A program made the translations under genes and the position numbers. A stretch of DNA of 42,497 nt, from the IMG/VR virus record IMGVR_UViG_3300032046_000066, positions 1 through 42,497 of that record; one strand, 5' to 3'. The notes beneath the pieces were generated by a model. That model had not been told where the DNA came from, did no database searches, and was given only the letters and a program-made list of their open reading frames with translations. Position 1 is the stretch's first letter; every line of letters begins with the position of its first letter. Of this stretch, positions 8,901 through 16,101 are shown one piece after another. Source of the stretch: a virus.

Positions 8901-9416
8901 GTCTTCCACGGATCGCGGCTGACCTTCAATGACCACCTTCTCGCCCCCGGTCTTGCGATTGAAAAAGATGTGCAGTAGCCGATGGACCTGCACGAGGTCT
9001 TGGTCGGTGTACTTCCCCAGTGCATTCCCGAACACTCTTTTCAACAGGTCGTAATATTCCTGTGTCTTGAAGATCACCTCTCCGGTCACCATCCGCGGGC
9101 CCCGTTCTCTGGCCACCCGTCTTGGCTTGTCGAACGCTTTGAAAACGAATTCATGGGCGTTTAGTTTCCTGGCATCCGGCCACCAGCGGCGGCGCTCGTT
9201 GTCGCTGATCTGATGCTGGTCCCGTAGACCATCGAACTCCTTGACCGTTATCTCCCTCGGCGCTTTCAGCTCCACTTCGCCGATGGCTGCATCGCCTTCT
9301 ACCAGCAAAACGGACTTGCCAATCAGATCACTCAGTCTGTCTTCTTGCACAATCAAGGTCTTGGTGCCGTCAAGAACCATTTCCCCGTGGGGTTTAACGA
9401 CCATGAGGGCTTTCAC
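5991..9416 (-). CDS. ASCH-nucleotidyltransferase-ATP DNA ligase-double LigD phosphoesterase-like fusion
   Basis: An 1141-residue fusion protein. The start is GTG, overlapping the portal stop (GTGA), with GGGAGGTGAAGC before it. Domains read by motif: residues 1-105 look like an ASCH/PUA-like domain (ILD-GTKT start, ERRRWWP, HEFVFKAFDKP). Residues 240-325 look like a nucleotidyltransferase fold (TGG...GESDNDLDVL). Residues 365-680 are an ATP-dependent DNA ligase: motif I KYDGAR with K401, motif III near E455, IIIa NVFDLLYLNGEDL, motif IV EGNVAKK near 560, motif V GWVKFH with K583, then an OB-fold. Residues 745-900 and 1000-1141 each carry the LigD 3'-phosphoesterase pattern Q-x-H ... H-x-D-x-R (CQHHYRGKSAHVDLR; LQFHGF ... 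WHWDFR). The ligase is probably active. Activity of the other domains is inferred. No Ku or primase-polymerase gene accompanies it. The place between portal and protease suggests co-production with the head. Confidence 0.85.
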   Translation of the reverse strand: MKALMVVKPHGEMVLDGTKTLIVQEDRLSDLIGKSVLLVEGDAAIGEVELKAPREITVKEFDGLRDQHQISDNERRRWWPDARKLNAHEFVFKAFDKPRRVARERGPRMVTGEVIFKTQEYYDLLKRVFGNALGKYTDQDLVQVHRLLHIFFNRKTGGEKVVIEGQPRSVEDIVNRHVLVVQEMGRRGFEHHEDEDELNRLSKPFMKQELAPVNPSGAGAGKPKARVEDIFKYFNQQIILHKGAVVFTGGVINNGESDNDLDVLARIPSIDELLRRLYFRLIRSLPEGHPLKESLHLIGNDPSGPFTSFIPAYDLALIPGDMKVIRMSQDEESLDIVKQRAASEKVKEEAQASLKDDVVKPMRFFLPMKPTKGAQPEQRQSIDNFISLFKEDDFPVYSSKKYDGARHVVFIKDTPAGTGIKIMSEDGEDNTSRFPGAVESFRDLKVGAGAVLDCEVELWDMDGKHFPREAVAAYAHSGDPAADSNIVFNVFDLLYLNGEDLHKKPLEERLRKLRSVGIRQSTTGDPDLKQRINLAPHFKAEDVAELKADTLKVTTTPGSEGNVAKKAGSVYYLDGNSREGWVKFHVSALLRGIVLDAIETKVPGTFNYDFGLAIEDEKVNPKDVAEVAGMEYLEVGKTFSTAIKADPGDVIEVEFETLNYTVDPEGFVTIGAWAPRVMKVVEEQPFTIAEALRAAADGGVLSLKEISPDGETIYKMEKSLSLGWDDAIEKQSDPYMVSPSEDVKYDYVCQHHYRGKSAHVDLRAENQDKKFLIGWTIADLIPDAIKNPVETLQEAKTQDAVNSNWKIDWKTGKFKDRETRSGNIVAAQLRAFEKAPEPVDWINVEGVTQPFPAPGSTKEHRGVFSIIDGGTIEYGAQKLDTHEYFLSGKLNGRLLIRRLARDTISEGIENALPPGVEEGSETTSTFWVAIQPEDQTPIVITKREVEKGWMPPDGVSALPDALRKKILPEYRYWEKKGDEARKVRDALVANLDSVLKAGEADYALQFHGFRTPGAKPVREGFTEWHWDFRVDKGGKTLDRFVLENNPLTSEMVSATFKQDEWKSGIRYQGNPEPGHPMNPTKASSATVSILDSGKLVILIDNPTFKKYDIRDGKMRGLWVAQRDDGKTPHWRFGKSQRVEAR

Positions 9417-12199
9417 GCTTCACCTCCCGGCGTCTCGATGACTGGGACTATGGTACACCGGCAGTTGGAAACTATTACTTTCTTGTTGCTGGACTTACCG
9501 GCTCCGGCATGATACAATCCGAACAAACCCGACTGGAGGTCGTAAACATGACCAGAAAAATCAAAGGCTCGGACGTTGACAATTTTATCAGATTGCACGA
9601 AACCGGAAGCTCGGTTAAGAAAATCTCGGAGCTGTCTGGGTTCTCCCGCGTAAGCATTGTGCGGCATCTCAATAGGCGAGGGTTCAGACAACGCAATCGC
9701 TCGGAGTCCATGTATCTGCGGATGAGACAGTCCACTGCCGCCCAACGCCAACGCTGGTCTCAAGCCGCCCACAAATCTGTCAAAGGTAGCAAGAGAACGA
9801 TTGAAGAATTGTCCCGCAGAGCACATGGCGTTGAAAAGGTGGCCCGAACCAATTTGGCCGAGGAAACTATGGCCTCGTGGCTGCGCAATGCTGGACTTTC
9901 CATCACCCCACAAAAGGCGGTGGGGCCCTATAATATCGATCTTGCCCTGGATACCCCGTCCATCGCCGTGGAGATTTTCGGGGGACACTTTCACGCGACG
10001 GGTAGACATGCCGCAAGATTTTTCAAGCGTACTAACTATTTGCTCGATTCGGGATGGGCGGTAATCATCGTCCAAGTAGACGCGCTTCGTCATCCCATGA
10101 AAATCGGAGCAGCGAAGCACATCATCGCCCTGGCACAGGAACTTGGCCGCGACCCATCCCCTCGTCGTTGCTATAGGGTGATTTTCGGTGACGGCGAGCC
10201 TGCCACCGTCTGCAAATCTTATTTCAATCGCCCTGCCGATGTAAAAGCTCTTGGCTGCTGCGACTAAATCAGGTATCACTACCTCCTGATTTGGTAGGAT
10301 GCAGTTGGGATGCACCGGCAGAAGGCCACCGGCTTCGTCTACCGGATAAGGCCCGGCTGCCGCCAACGCCAGACATTCTTCCTCGGCTCCGGTGGCCGTC
10401 AGGATGTTCACCATGGTCACGCCCATATCCCTGAACGCCGCTGCCCTTCCCGTTGCTGTTGCTCTGATGGTTTCGGTCCTGGCCACTAACTCGGCCCAAG
10501 CGGTGTTGCTGATGGTCCTCGTGGTGGCCTCTCTAATCGTCTCTCCAGTCGAATCGTCAACCACTGCTCCGACGCTAATCGTTCTCGGCCTGCTCCATGC
10601 TCCACTTACTCGATCGCGCAGCTGTTGGACATCTTCACCGGCCCTGATGCCATCCGATAATGCTTCCTTGATGGATTCTCGCAAGCCATCGGCAAAATCT
10701 TTTATCGGCAATGCCAGCGCGGCCTTTATCCCCTCGAAGTCATCGGGGCCGGGGCCGAACTCGCCGGAGACCTGCTTGACCACAACCATGGACCTTGCTT
10801 CATGCGCCGACTGTTGCATGGTGTGCTTGCTCTCGGCAAGGATGGCGTCTCGCAAAGCGTCGGGATCAACCAGAGCTGCCACTTCCTCCGGCGACCTGGC
10901 CTTGGCCACTGCGGTGACAGTAAGGAGCTCCTGTCTGCGCAATTCCTTCTCCACCGTGTTTTTCGTTCTCTTGAACCCGCTGGAGTTTACAACCCAGTCC
11001 GCGGGTTGACTCGCCCGTGGCTTCATGCCCTTCTTAATCACTCCGGTTAAGCCCAGCTCCGCTCTCACTTCGTCTGGCGTCATCACACCAGACTGCAAAT
11101 AAATTTGGTGCTTCCTGGCCACCTTCTCGTCGGTGTCAGCTTCCTCGGCGTCCTGGCTGGCCTTGTTGAATCGGAAGACGCAATCCACTATTCCCATCGC
11201 GTCTCGGACTATTTTACGGTTGATCCGCCGCTCTATCCTCTCCTGGTGCGGGATCACGACCTCATTCTGGAACGTGAAGTCCTGGCTCTTGCCGGTGCCT
11301 GCCCCGATGTTGCCGGTCTCGATGATGCCGAGCTTTGCCGGTGGGACGCCATAGACCGCCAGGATTTCTTCTCGGTTGAACTTCCTCAATTCCAGGAACT
11401 CAACGTCCTGGGGTGCCTTCTGTAGGTCCTTGAACGTGACCTCTCCTTCCAGCAGTAGGTCCTTGTGGGCATTCTCCGGCCCTTGAAATTCGCTGCGGAG
11501 GTATTCTCGGTTTCTCTTGATCTGCTCTTCCGTCGCACCCTTCATTGAAAACACGCCACGCGGGCGGGCCGCATTTTTGAAAAACGCTCGGTTGTAGGAC
11601 TGAGCATAAATATCGGTCTCGACAGGAGTGAACAGAGAGTTCAACGGAGAGACGCCGAGCTGGTCCCGTCCCTGGCTCGAAAGTTTAAAGTGCGTGACCT
11701 CTCGCTTGGTGAAATCAACACCCGCGTCCGGCTGAGAGTAACCGGTGACGTTGCCATGGTCGTCAATCTTGACTTCCGTGATTGTCGGCTTGAGGTTATA
11801 AATCTGCTTCAGCTTATCTCCTGTAAAAACATTCTCGGTGAACCCGTTGCCGAATATTAAGAGGTCTTCGCTCACGTTCTGTAGGACATCATTCCAGTCG
11901 TCATCCTCGTTTGGCTCGGCAAGCAGTGACATAACCGCCTTCTTGGATGCCTCTCCTCCTTCGAGGTACCATCCCTTGGAAAGCGTGGCCTTGGTGATCA
12001 CGTCAACGCAGGCGCGAACCCAAGAGACGACCAAATAAATCTTGTAGAGCAGCCGAAAGTCAATCATCTTGGCGGCGTAAATCCCGCTCGACAGTTCGGC
12101 TCCTCCCTTGGAATCTTTACGGACGTAGAACGTCCCGCGAGAGTCACGCATCCGTTCTATCTTCTTCTCCGTGATATAGTTCTTCACAATTTCAAACAT
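9413..12199 (-). CDS. Portal protein fused to MuF-type head morphogenesis domain, interrupted by an intein
   Basis: A 928-codon gene with AGGAGGACGAG before its ATG. Residues 1-430 are a phage portal protein (VSWVRACVDVITKATL near the start; GVPPAKLGI and SQDFTFQNEVVIPHQERIERRINRKI in the later helical part, typical of HK97/SPP1-like portals). Residues about 470-632 plus 913-928 are a MuF/SPP1-gp7 domain (ELVARTETIRATATGRAAAF, ending HPNCRCTIVPV). The string HPN-CRC is split by a 280-residue intein at 633-912, so the mature protein would be 648 residues. A portal-MuF fusion is known in some phages. The intein lies at the most conserved MuF motif, a typical homing site. The next gene starts within the stop codon. 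Confidence 0.9.
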   Translation of the reverse strand: MFEIVKNYITEKKIERMRDSRGTFYVRKDSKGGAELSSGIYAAKMIDFRLLYKIYLVVSWVRACVDVITKATLSKGWYLEGGEASKKAVMSLLAEPNEDDDWNDVLQNVSEDLLIFGNGFTENVFTGDKLKQIYNLKPTITEVKIDDHGNVTGYSQPDAGVDFTKREVTHFKLSSQGRDQLGVSPLNSLFTPVETDIYAQSYNRAFFKNAARPRGVFSMKGATEEQIKRNREYLRSEFQGPENAHKDLLLEGEVTFKDLQKAPQDVEFLELRKFNREEILAVYGVPPAKLGIIETGNIGAGTGKSQDFTFQNEVVIPHQERIERRINRKIVRDAMGIVDCVFRFNKASQDAEEADTDEKVARKHQIYLQSGVMTPDEVRAELGLTGVIKKGMKPRASQPADWVVNSSGFKRTKNTVEKELRRQELLTVTAVAKARSPEEVAALVDPDALRDAILAESKHTMQQSAHEARSMVVVKQVSGEFGPGPDDFEGIKAALALPIKDFADGLRESIKEALSDGIRAGEDVQQLRDRVSGAWSRPRTISVGAVVDDSTGETIREATTRTISNTAWAELVARTETIRATATGRAAAFRDMGVTMVNILTATGAEEECLALAAAGPYPVDEAGGLLPVHPNCILPNQEVVIPDLVAAAKSFYIGRAIEIRFADGGRLAVTENHPIATTRGWVAAKFLCQGDDVLRCSDFHGMTKRVYLDDDYRPSRIEQIVSTLEKSCGMSTRRVKVSPENLHGDGRGIQGKIDIIGPHRLLWGDGKSSIAQPRGHSFLGQIGSGHLFNAMCSAGQFFNRSLATFDRFVGGLRPALALGGSGLSHPQIHGLRAIALSEPSPIEMPHNAYAGEPRQLRDFLNRASGFVQSDKIVNVRAFDFSGHVYDLQSGLFGLYHAGAGKSSNKKVIVSNCRCTIVPVIETPGGEA
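9490..9518 (+). promoter_or_regulatory. Promoter-like sequence for the antisense endonuclease
   Basis: TGGACT (9490-9495), a 17-base spacer and TACAAT (9513-9518) form a fair sigma70-type pair on the plus strand. It lies about 30 bases upstream of the endonuclease start codon and is followed by GGAGGT (9535-9540), seven bases before the ATG. It lies inside the region coding intein block F on the other strand. The -35 match is only four of six, so this is tentative. Confidence 0.45.
9548..10267 (+). CDS. Vsr/DUF559-like homing endonuclease, antisense inside the intein
   Basis: 239 residues from the ATG at 9548, chosen over the upstream ATG at 9509 because GGAGGT sits seven bases before it. 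Residues 5-45 form a helix-turn-helix of the Hin/resolvase type (SVKKISELSGFSRVSIVRHL). Residues 100-180 form a PD-(D/E)xK/Vsr-like nuclease core: LAEETMASWL helix, YNIDLALD with D131, IAVEIFGGHFHA with E142 and H147/H149, K160, then GWAVIIVQVD. This matches the EDxHD homing nucleases and DUF559-type nucleases. It is the only plus-strand gene supported by a ribosome site. Every codon lies exactly opposite a codon of the intein (9548-9550 pairs with one intein codon), so both proteins are read from the same 720 bp. It presumably cuts intein-free portal genes. Confidence 0.82.
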   Translation: MTRKIKGSDVDNFIRLHETGSSVKKISELSGFSRVSIVRHLNRRGFRQRNRSESMYLRMRQSTAAQRQRWSQAAHKSVKGSKRTIEELSRRAHGVEKVARTNLAEETMASWLRNAGLSITPQKAVGPYNIDLALDTPSIAVEIFGGHFHATGRHAARFFKRTNYLLDSGWAVIIVQVDALRHPMKIGAAKHIIALAQELGRDPSPRRCYRVIFGDGEPATVCKSYFNRPADVKALGCCD

Positions 12200-12256
12200 C
12201 TCGTCCTCCTAATCGCTGGCAGGGTAAAATCCATATTTAGTCAGTTCAATCCTATT

Positions 12257-14350
12257 TTATGGGGAATAGTACTGCAAATATGATCCGGCCAAAACGGTGG
12301 TGTTCGCCGCCGTTGAAGTGTTTTGCGCCCACCTAAAAGAGAACGTCCCGCTGTTCGCTCCCGTTTGGCATGTCACGTCAAACATGGCAAACCCGCCCGT
12401 CGTTCCCGTCCCAAGGAAAGCCTGTTCCGCTGGGTTAGTTACATCGGGCGCAAGGGCAAACGGTACTGATCCCGGAACGCAGCCGCTACGATAACTTCGG
12501 AAGGTTGCAAACCCCGCAACCCCGGTAAATCCCATATCGCATTTAAAATCAGCGGTGGCAGTAGTGTCGAAAAAAATCATCATTTTAATTCGATACCAGG
12601 TATTAGCGGCCATTGAAAACTGCAAGGCCGCGTCTACGTTCACCGTAGCATCGGACTGTATCGTTTCAGATGATGATTTAGGAACGGCTATCCAAGGCAA
12701 TGTTTGCGGCGTAGCAGTCGGCTCCGGCGTCAATACCGCCGTCAATGCAGCAGCCACTGCCGTCTGCACGTAAGGAGCCGAACTCGTGGGCACGGGTATC
12801 GCTGTCGCTGTTGCTACTGGTGTTAATACTGCCGTCAGCGCGGCCGCTACTTGCGTTTGCACGTAAGGCACGGACGACGTAGGCACTGGGATTGCCGTTG
12901 CCGTCGGTGCAGGCGTTGGGATAAACGTCATCACCAGCGTCTGATTCGCCAAGCCCTTCGTCGTCTCGCCCATATCGGGTATAGTGGTCGGCGTCGGCAC
13001 GGGCGTGCATGGCGCGAGAGTAGGGACAGGAGTTGGCGGCGGCGTCGGCCACGTCGTCGGGACTGGCGTCGGTATCAAGGTTGCGATCATCGTGAAATTA
13101 GCCGCACCCTTAACCGTCGCTCCCATGTCGGGGATTGTCGCTGATACCCCTGTTATTCCGGCGCCGTCACCCTCAAATATTCCCGTTATTGTCGCAGGCA
13201 GGGAATATGTCGGCCACGGCGTCGCGGTATCAACGGGAGTAGGCGGCGGTGTCGGCCAGTCAGGAGTGAGCGTCACGGTGAAGGTTGGCGTGACAGTGAA
13301 CGTCTCGGTGGCCGTTGGTGTCTCCGTTGGTGTTGAAGTAAACGTTGGCGTCATGGTCATGGAGTAGATGGTTGAGCTCTCGTAGCATCCCATGTCCCAA
13401 TAGTTGAACTGAGGGTAAGCCGTCCCGTCCAAGTCATAAGTCACCCCGTTCGACGTCCCTGACGTGCCGACATTGAATAACGCAGAGCCGGTCTTCAGTC
13501 TTGGGTTACTACACGGAGAGATCATCGCATCTGCGGCGGTGATCTTGATACAACCTGGGCCGAGACTTGCAGGCAAGGTATTGGCAAACGCCGAGTATGA
13601 CACCCGCGCGGGAGTCCCCGGATAGGTGAACTTCGCATCGGTGCCATTGCAAGCAAAAACGCAATCGATGACTGTAACTCGTTCGTCTGTGTCCACGCCA
13701 TAAAGAGTGCAGCCCAGGACGTCCGCCGAAACCATGATTCCCACCGGTCCCGTTTGTGATCCGGTGACCTTGACTCCCGTTCCACCACCCGTTGAATCGG
13801 CGGTAACCAGGCATGCCAGCAGCTTGAAGTTGGGAAGAGGCGACGCCGTGGTCGCATAATAGAATCCGACCAAAGCATTGCTGGACCCGCCGACGGAACA
13901 CCTGTCAAAAACATCCGATCCGGTTGCCGCGCTCGAGCGGGATAGATGAATGATCTCATCTGACGTTGAATCGAACGTGCAGCGAGTGGCCAAGATATTC
14001 CCGCAGCCGGAGGATGCCAGGACCGCATAACCTTGGCTGGAGACTATCATCCCTGTCACCGTCAAGGTCTCGGATGTTGAAAGGCCATTTAAGACCAGAC
14101 CATATCCGGACGAGGATCCCGCGCGCGGCGAACACCCATTCCCTGCGGCAAGAGTAATCGAGATCGTCGGCGCGAACGCTTCGTTGTAGGTCCCTGAGTC
14201 GTCTACCCTGATGGTGTCGCCGCCGGACGCCGCCGCCAGCGCAGATGAAAGAGTAGAGTATGCCCCGCCGGTCTTCTTGACAATCAGCGTCGCGGCCGAC
14301 GCTGGCGCCACCAGTATAGTCACCATTGCCGCTATAATTAATATTTTCAT
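12257..14350 (-). CDS. Secreted beta-helix fiber with long Thr-Pro stalk and jelly-roll-like tip
   Basis: The start at 14350 overlaps the TerL stop (ATGA) and gives MKILIIAAMVTILVAPASA, a clear signal peptide; the product has 697 residues. Residues 20-330 are a beta-helix opening KKTGGAYSTLSSAL...DTIRVDDSGTYNEAF, closely matching the protein at 2092-3705. Residues about 330-560 are a Pro/Thr/Val stalk in which motifs such as ATAIPVPTSS(V/A)PYVQT and IPDMG.T.KG..N recur twice. The last 140 residues end in TVLAGSYLQYYSP, an ending frequent in phage receptor-binding tips with a beta-sandwich. Its place between TerL and portal is unusual for a fiber gene and suggests insertion of a duplicated copy. 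It uses weak ribosome sequences and is probably translationally coupled. Confidence 0.85.
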   Translation of the reverse strand: MKILIIAAMVTILVAPASAATLIVKKTGGAYSTLSSALAAASGGDTIRVDDSGTYNEAFAPTISITLAAGNGCSPRAGSSSGYGLVLNGLSTSETLTVTGMIVSSQGYAVLASSGCGNILATRCTFDSTSDEIIHLSRSSAATGSDVFDRCSVGGSSNALVGFYYATTASPLPNFKLLACLVTADSTGGGTGVKVTGSQTGPVGIMVSADVLGCTLYGVDTDERVTVIDCVFACNGTDAKFTYPGTPARVSYSAFANTLPASLGPGCIKITAADAMISPCSNPRLKTGSALFNVGTSGTSNGVTYDLDGTAYPQFNYWDMGCYESSTIYSMTMTPTFTSTPTETPTATETFTVTPTFTVTLTPDWPTPPPTPVDTATPWPTYSLPATITGIFEGDGAGITGVSATIPDMGATVKGAANFTMIATLIPTPVPTTWPTPPPTPVPTLAPCTPVPTPTTIPDMGETTKGLANQTLVMTFIPTPAPTATAIPVPTSSVPYVQTQVAAALTAVLTPVATATAIPVPTSSAPYVQTAVAAALTAVLTPEPTATPQTLPWIAVPKSSSETIQSDATVNVDAALQFSMAANTWYRIKMMIFFDTTATADFKCDMGFTGVAGFATFRSYRSGCVPGSVPFALAPDVTNPAEQAFLGTGTTGGFAMFDVTCQTGANSGTFSFRWAQNTSTAANTTVLAGSYLQYYSP

Positions 14351-15639
14351 CCGATCACCGTTATTCCTGGCTCGATGTATGAATCCTCGGCGTTGCCGAT
14401 GGCCAGCGACATCACGCAGTCGTCGTGCGCGCCCTCCGGCGCCGAATATTGCAGGTTCCCCGATCGGGAAGTCCGATATCCGAACAACCGCAGTTCGTTC
14501 AGGAAGTCCGGCCACGGCGGGATCACCAGCTGGCCCCGCTCCAGGTCCAGGGCGAGCTTCTCTATGATCTCCGCCTTCTTCGCGCTCTGGATATTCACCG
14601 GCTCAATAACCACCATCGGGAGATCTCGCACCAGCATGTCGATCAACGGATCACCGATGCCGTTCTGTTCTGGCTTCACCTTCACCGGCCGCCACCGCTC
14701 GATGAACTCCCGCAACCGAGTCAACTGGAACCCATAGTCCACTCGGCCGAGCCTCTCTCTGGCCACCGCCGCCTTCGGCTTGATCGACACATCGATCGCG
14801 GTGAACACTGTGTAATCTCGGCGCTTGCCCCAGTCGACCGAGACCACGTACCGATGCCCTGCGACGGGCCCCGCCAGTTCCGTCCCCACCGCCGCGGCGT
14901 CCGGGTCCCTGAACACGTCTCCGTCCTCGTCCACGAACTCCGCGAGTATTTCCTGCCGGTATACTCGCTCGGTCATGCCCTGACACGCCTCCTGAATCTG
15001 GTCCGGCTCCAGTGTCGTGTTCGCATACGTCGGGAATCTCCACGAGTCCCAGGCCGTGAGGCTCGGGTCCTGCCCGTTGCCGTAAAGACGCTTGACGAAA
15101 TTATTACGCGCAGTGAAAATTCCGATGGCGCGACCGCCCTTGTCGATCAGCGCCGGTTGAATACACCTCGCCCACGCCGTCTCATTCCAGTCCTGCATCT
15201 CGTCGCATACCGCCCCCGCTAAACCCTCGGCCGCAAGCGACTCCTCCACCTCCGCAGACATGAAGAACATCTCGCTCCCGTTCTTCAGCCGCGTGTATAA
15301 CTCTGCCTTCGACTCATCGGCCACCAACTCCTGCGGCCTGATCTTCAACCACTGCCGCCATGCCTTCCTCGTCACCTTGTAAATCGAACCGACCCACCAA
15401 TAGACCCCGTCCGACTCCAACCCCATCCGCAGCAATTCCGGCACGGCGTGCAACGTCTTCGATAACCGACGACCACCGCACACCATCCTGAACCGCGCGC
15501 CTGAATCATAAAAACCCGGGCGCGAATATTCAAACTCGCCCGATGCCATGTCGTACCCCGACGCATAAACCCACTCCAGAGGAGTGTATGGCAGCTCCAC
15601 CTGCCTCTCCGGAAGAACTCTCTCCCCTGTCACTATCAT
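14347..15639 (-). CDS. terL: Terminase large subunit
   Basis: 430 residues. The ATPase domain has a degenerate Walker A (VCGGRRLSKT, 54-62) and Walker B AGAVCDEMQDW (D146, E147). The RNase H-like nuclease domain shows VVSVDWGKRRDYTVF (D269), KPEQNGIGDPLID (E324) and PEGAHDDCVMSLAI (D406/D407), the three acidic positions of terminase nucleases. The length is at the short end of the family. It powers DNA packaging through the portal and cuts the concatemer. The start overlaps the stop of the 15636-15926 gene (ATGA). A separate TerS candidate lies 680 bases upstream. Confidence 0.92.
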   Translation of the reverse strand: MIVTGERVLPERQVELPYTPLEWVYASGYDMASGEFEYSRPGFYDSGARFRMVCGGRRLSKTLHAVPELLRMGLESDGVYWWVGSIYKVTRKAWRQWLKIRPQELVADESKAELYTRLKNGSEMFFMSAEVEESLAAEGLAGAVCDEMQDWNETAWARCIQPALIDKGGRAIGIFTARNNFVKRLYGNGQDPSLTAWDSWRFPTYANTTLEPDQIQEACQGMTERVYRQEILAEFVDEDGDVFRDPDAAAVGTELAGPVAGHRYVVSVDWGKRRDYTVFTAIDVSIKPKAAVARERLGRVDYGFQLTRLREFIERWRPVKVKPEQNGIGDPLIDMLVRDLPMVVIEPVNIQSAKKAEIIEKLALDLERGQLVIPPWPDFLNELRLFGYRTSRSGNLQYSAPEGAHDDCVMSLAIGNAEDSYIEPGITVIG

Positions 15640-15926
15640 TTTCCCATCCTCTTCATCTCCTCCAACACCGCCACCGTTATCTCGCGCTCCAAAAACCCAC
15701 CCGCTGAACTGAATATCGGCACGCGCCGTCCGTCCGCTTGCTTGCTGCTCGGCGGCAACACCCGCAATCCCATCCCCACCCTGTCCGGGTATACCGCAAA
15801 CCCTCCTACCCGCAACGTCCCTCCAATCTCCACCTCCACCGTCGCCACTCGCTCGCCCTTCGCAGGATCGTCCATCTTCACCGTGACCTTCGTCACCTTC
15901 ATCTCCATCACCCTACCGCCGCCCAT
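15636..15926 (-). CDS. Small protein, possibly SpoVG-like
   Basis: 96 residues. GGAGGGGGCGGG precedes the ATG at 15926; a later ATG at 15908 is a weaker option. The pattern (KVTVKMDD...RVATVEVEIGG.L.V.GFAVYPD....RVLPP, closing with an ITVAVLEEMKRM helix) resembles the SpoVG fold: two strands, a short conserved proline loop and a C-terminal helix. The match is weaker than for the protein at 26146-26457. If correct, it would be a small DNA- or RNA-binding regulator placed directly before TerL. The stop overlaps the TerL start (ATGA). Confidence 0.7.
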   Translation of the reverse strand: MGGGRVMEMKVTKVTVKMDDPAKGERVATVEVEIGGTLRVGGFAVYPDRVGMGLRVLPPSSKQADGRRVPIFSSAGGFLEREITVAVLEEMKRMGK

Positions 15927-16101
15927 CCCGCCCCCTCCTCTCCGCCGAAATCCGATTCAAAAAAATTGTCAGACTGTTTCCTAAATAAAATTTAAAGAAA
16001 AATGCCAGGGACAGAAAGAGGGGGGTGAATGCGCCTTCCATGCGCGCTTTTACGCTTTTCCCTTTGGCCTTCTTCTTCCCCGCCATGGCGATCGATCTCA
16101 T
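15913..16101 (-). CDS. Small basic protein with one hydrophobic segment
   Basis: 62 residues from the ATG at 16101, which overlaps the upstream stop (ATGA) with GGAGGGTGGACGAGG before it. The N-terminal 20 residues are lysine-rich (AGKKKAKGKSVKAR). A stretch TPLFLSLAFFFKFYLGNSLTI could be a membrane helix, and the end is Arg-rich. No family was recognised. It overlaps the next gene by 14 bases. Coupling and ribosome site support it, but there is no homology evidence, so it may be a chance reading frame. Confidence 0.5.
   Translation of the reverse strand: MRSIAMAGKKKAKGKSVKARMEGAFTPLFLSLAFFFKFYLGNSLTIFLNRISAERRGRDGRR

Larger units (their letters stand above)
9464..10303 (-). other. Intein coding region within the portal-MuF gene
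   Basis: 280 residues. Residue 1 is Cys (CILPNQEVV). Block B is LAVTENHPIATTRGWVAA with the T-x-x-H pattern. Block F is HVYDLQSGLFGLYHAG. The end is KKVIVSN followed by Cys+1 of the extein (CRC). The ends were checked at base level: codon TGC at 10303-10301 and AAC at 9466-9464. The penultimate residue is Ser rather than the usual His, a known tolerated variant. The 180-residue middle has SPENLHGDGRGIQGKIDI but no LAGLIDADG or HNH motif on this strand. The endonuclease appears instead on the opposite strand. Splicing is expected from the motifs but not proven. Confidence 0.88.

Noticed and set aside
9509-9547. Upstream ATG at 9509 as endonuclease start
   Set aside because: The ATG at 9548 has GGAGGT at ideal spacing; the region before it also contains the likely promoter -10 box.
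14351-14515. Longer start of the beta-helix gene inside TerL
   Set aside because: It would add 55 residues of TerL shadow in front of a clear signal peptide; the ATGA start at 14350 is far better.
14425-15222. Plus-strand 265-codon frame opposite TerL
   Set aside because: No ribosome site, Arg/His/Leu-rich shadow composition, and TerL on the other strand has all expected motifs.
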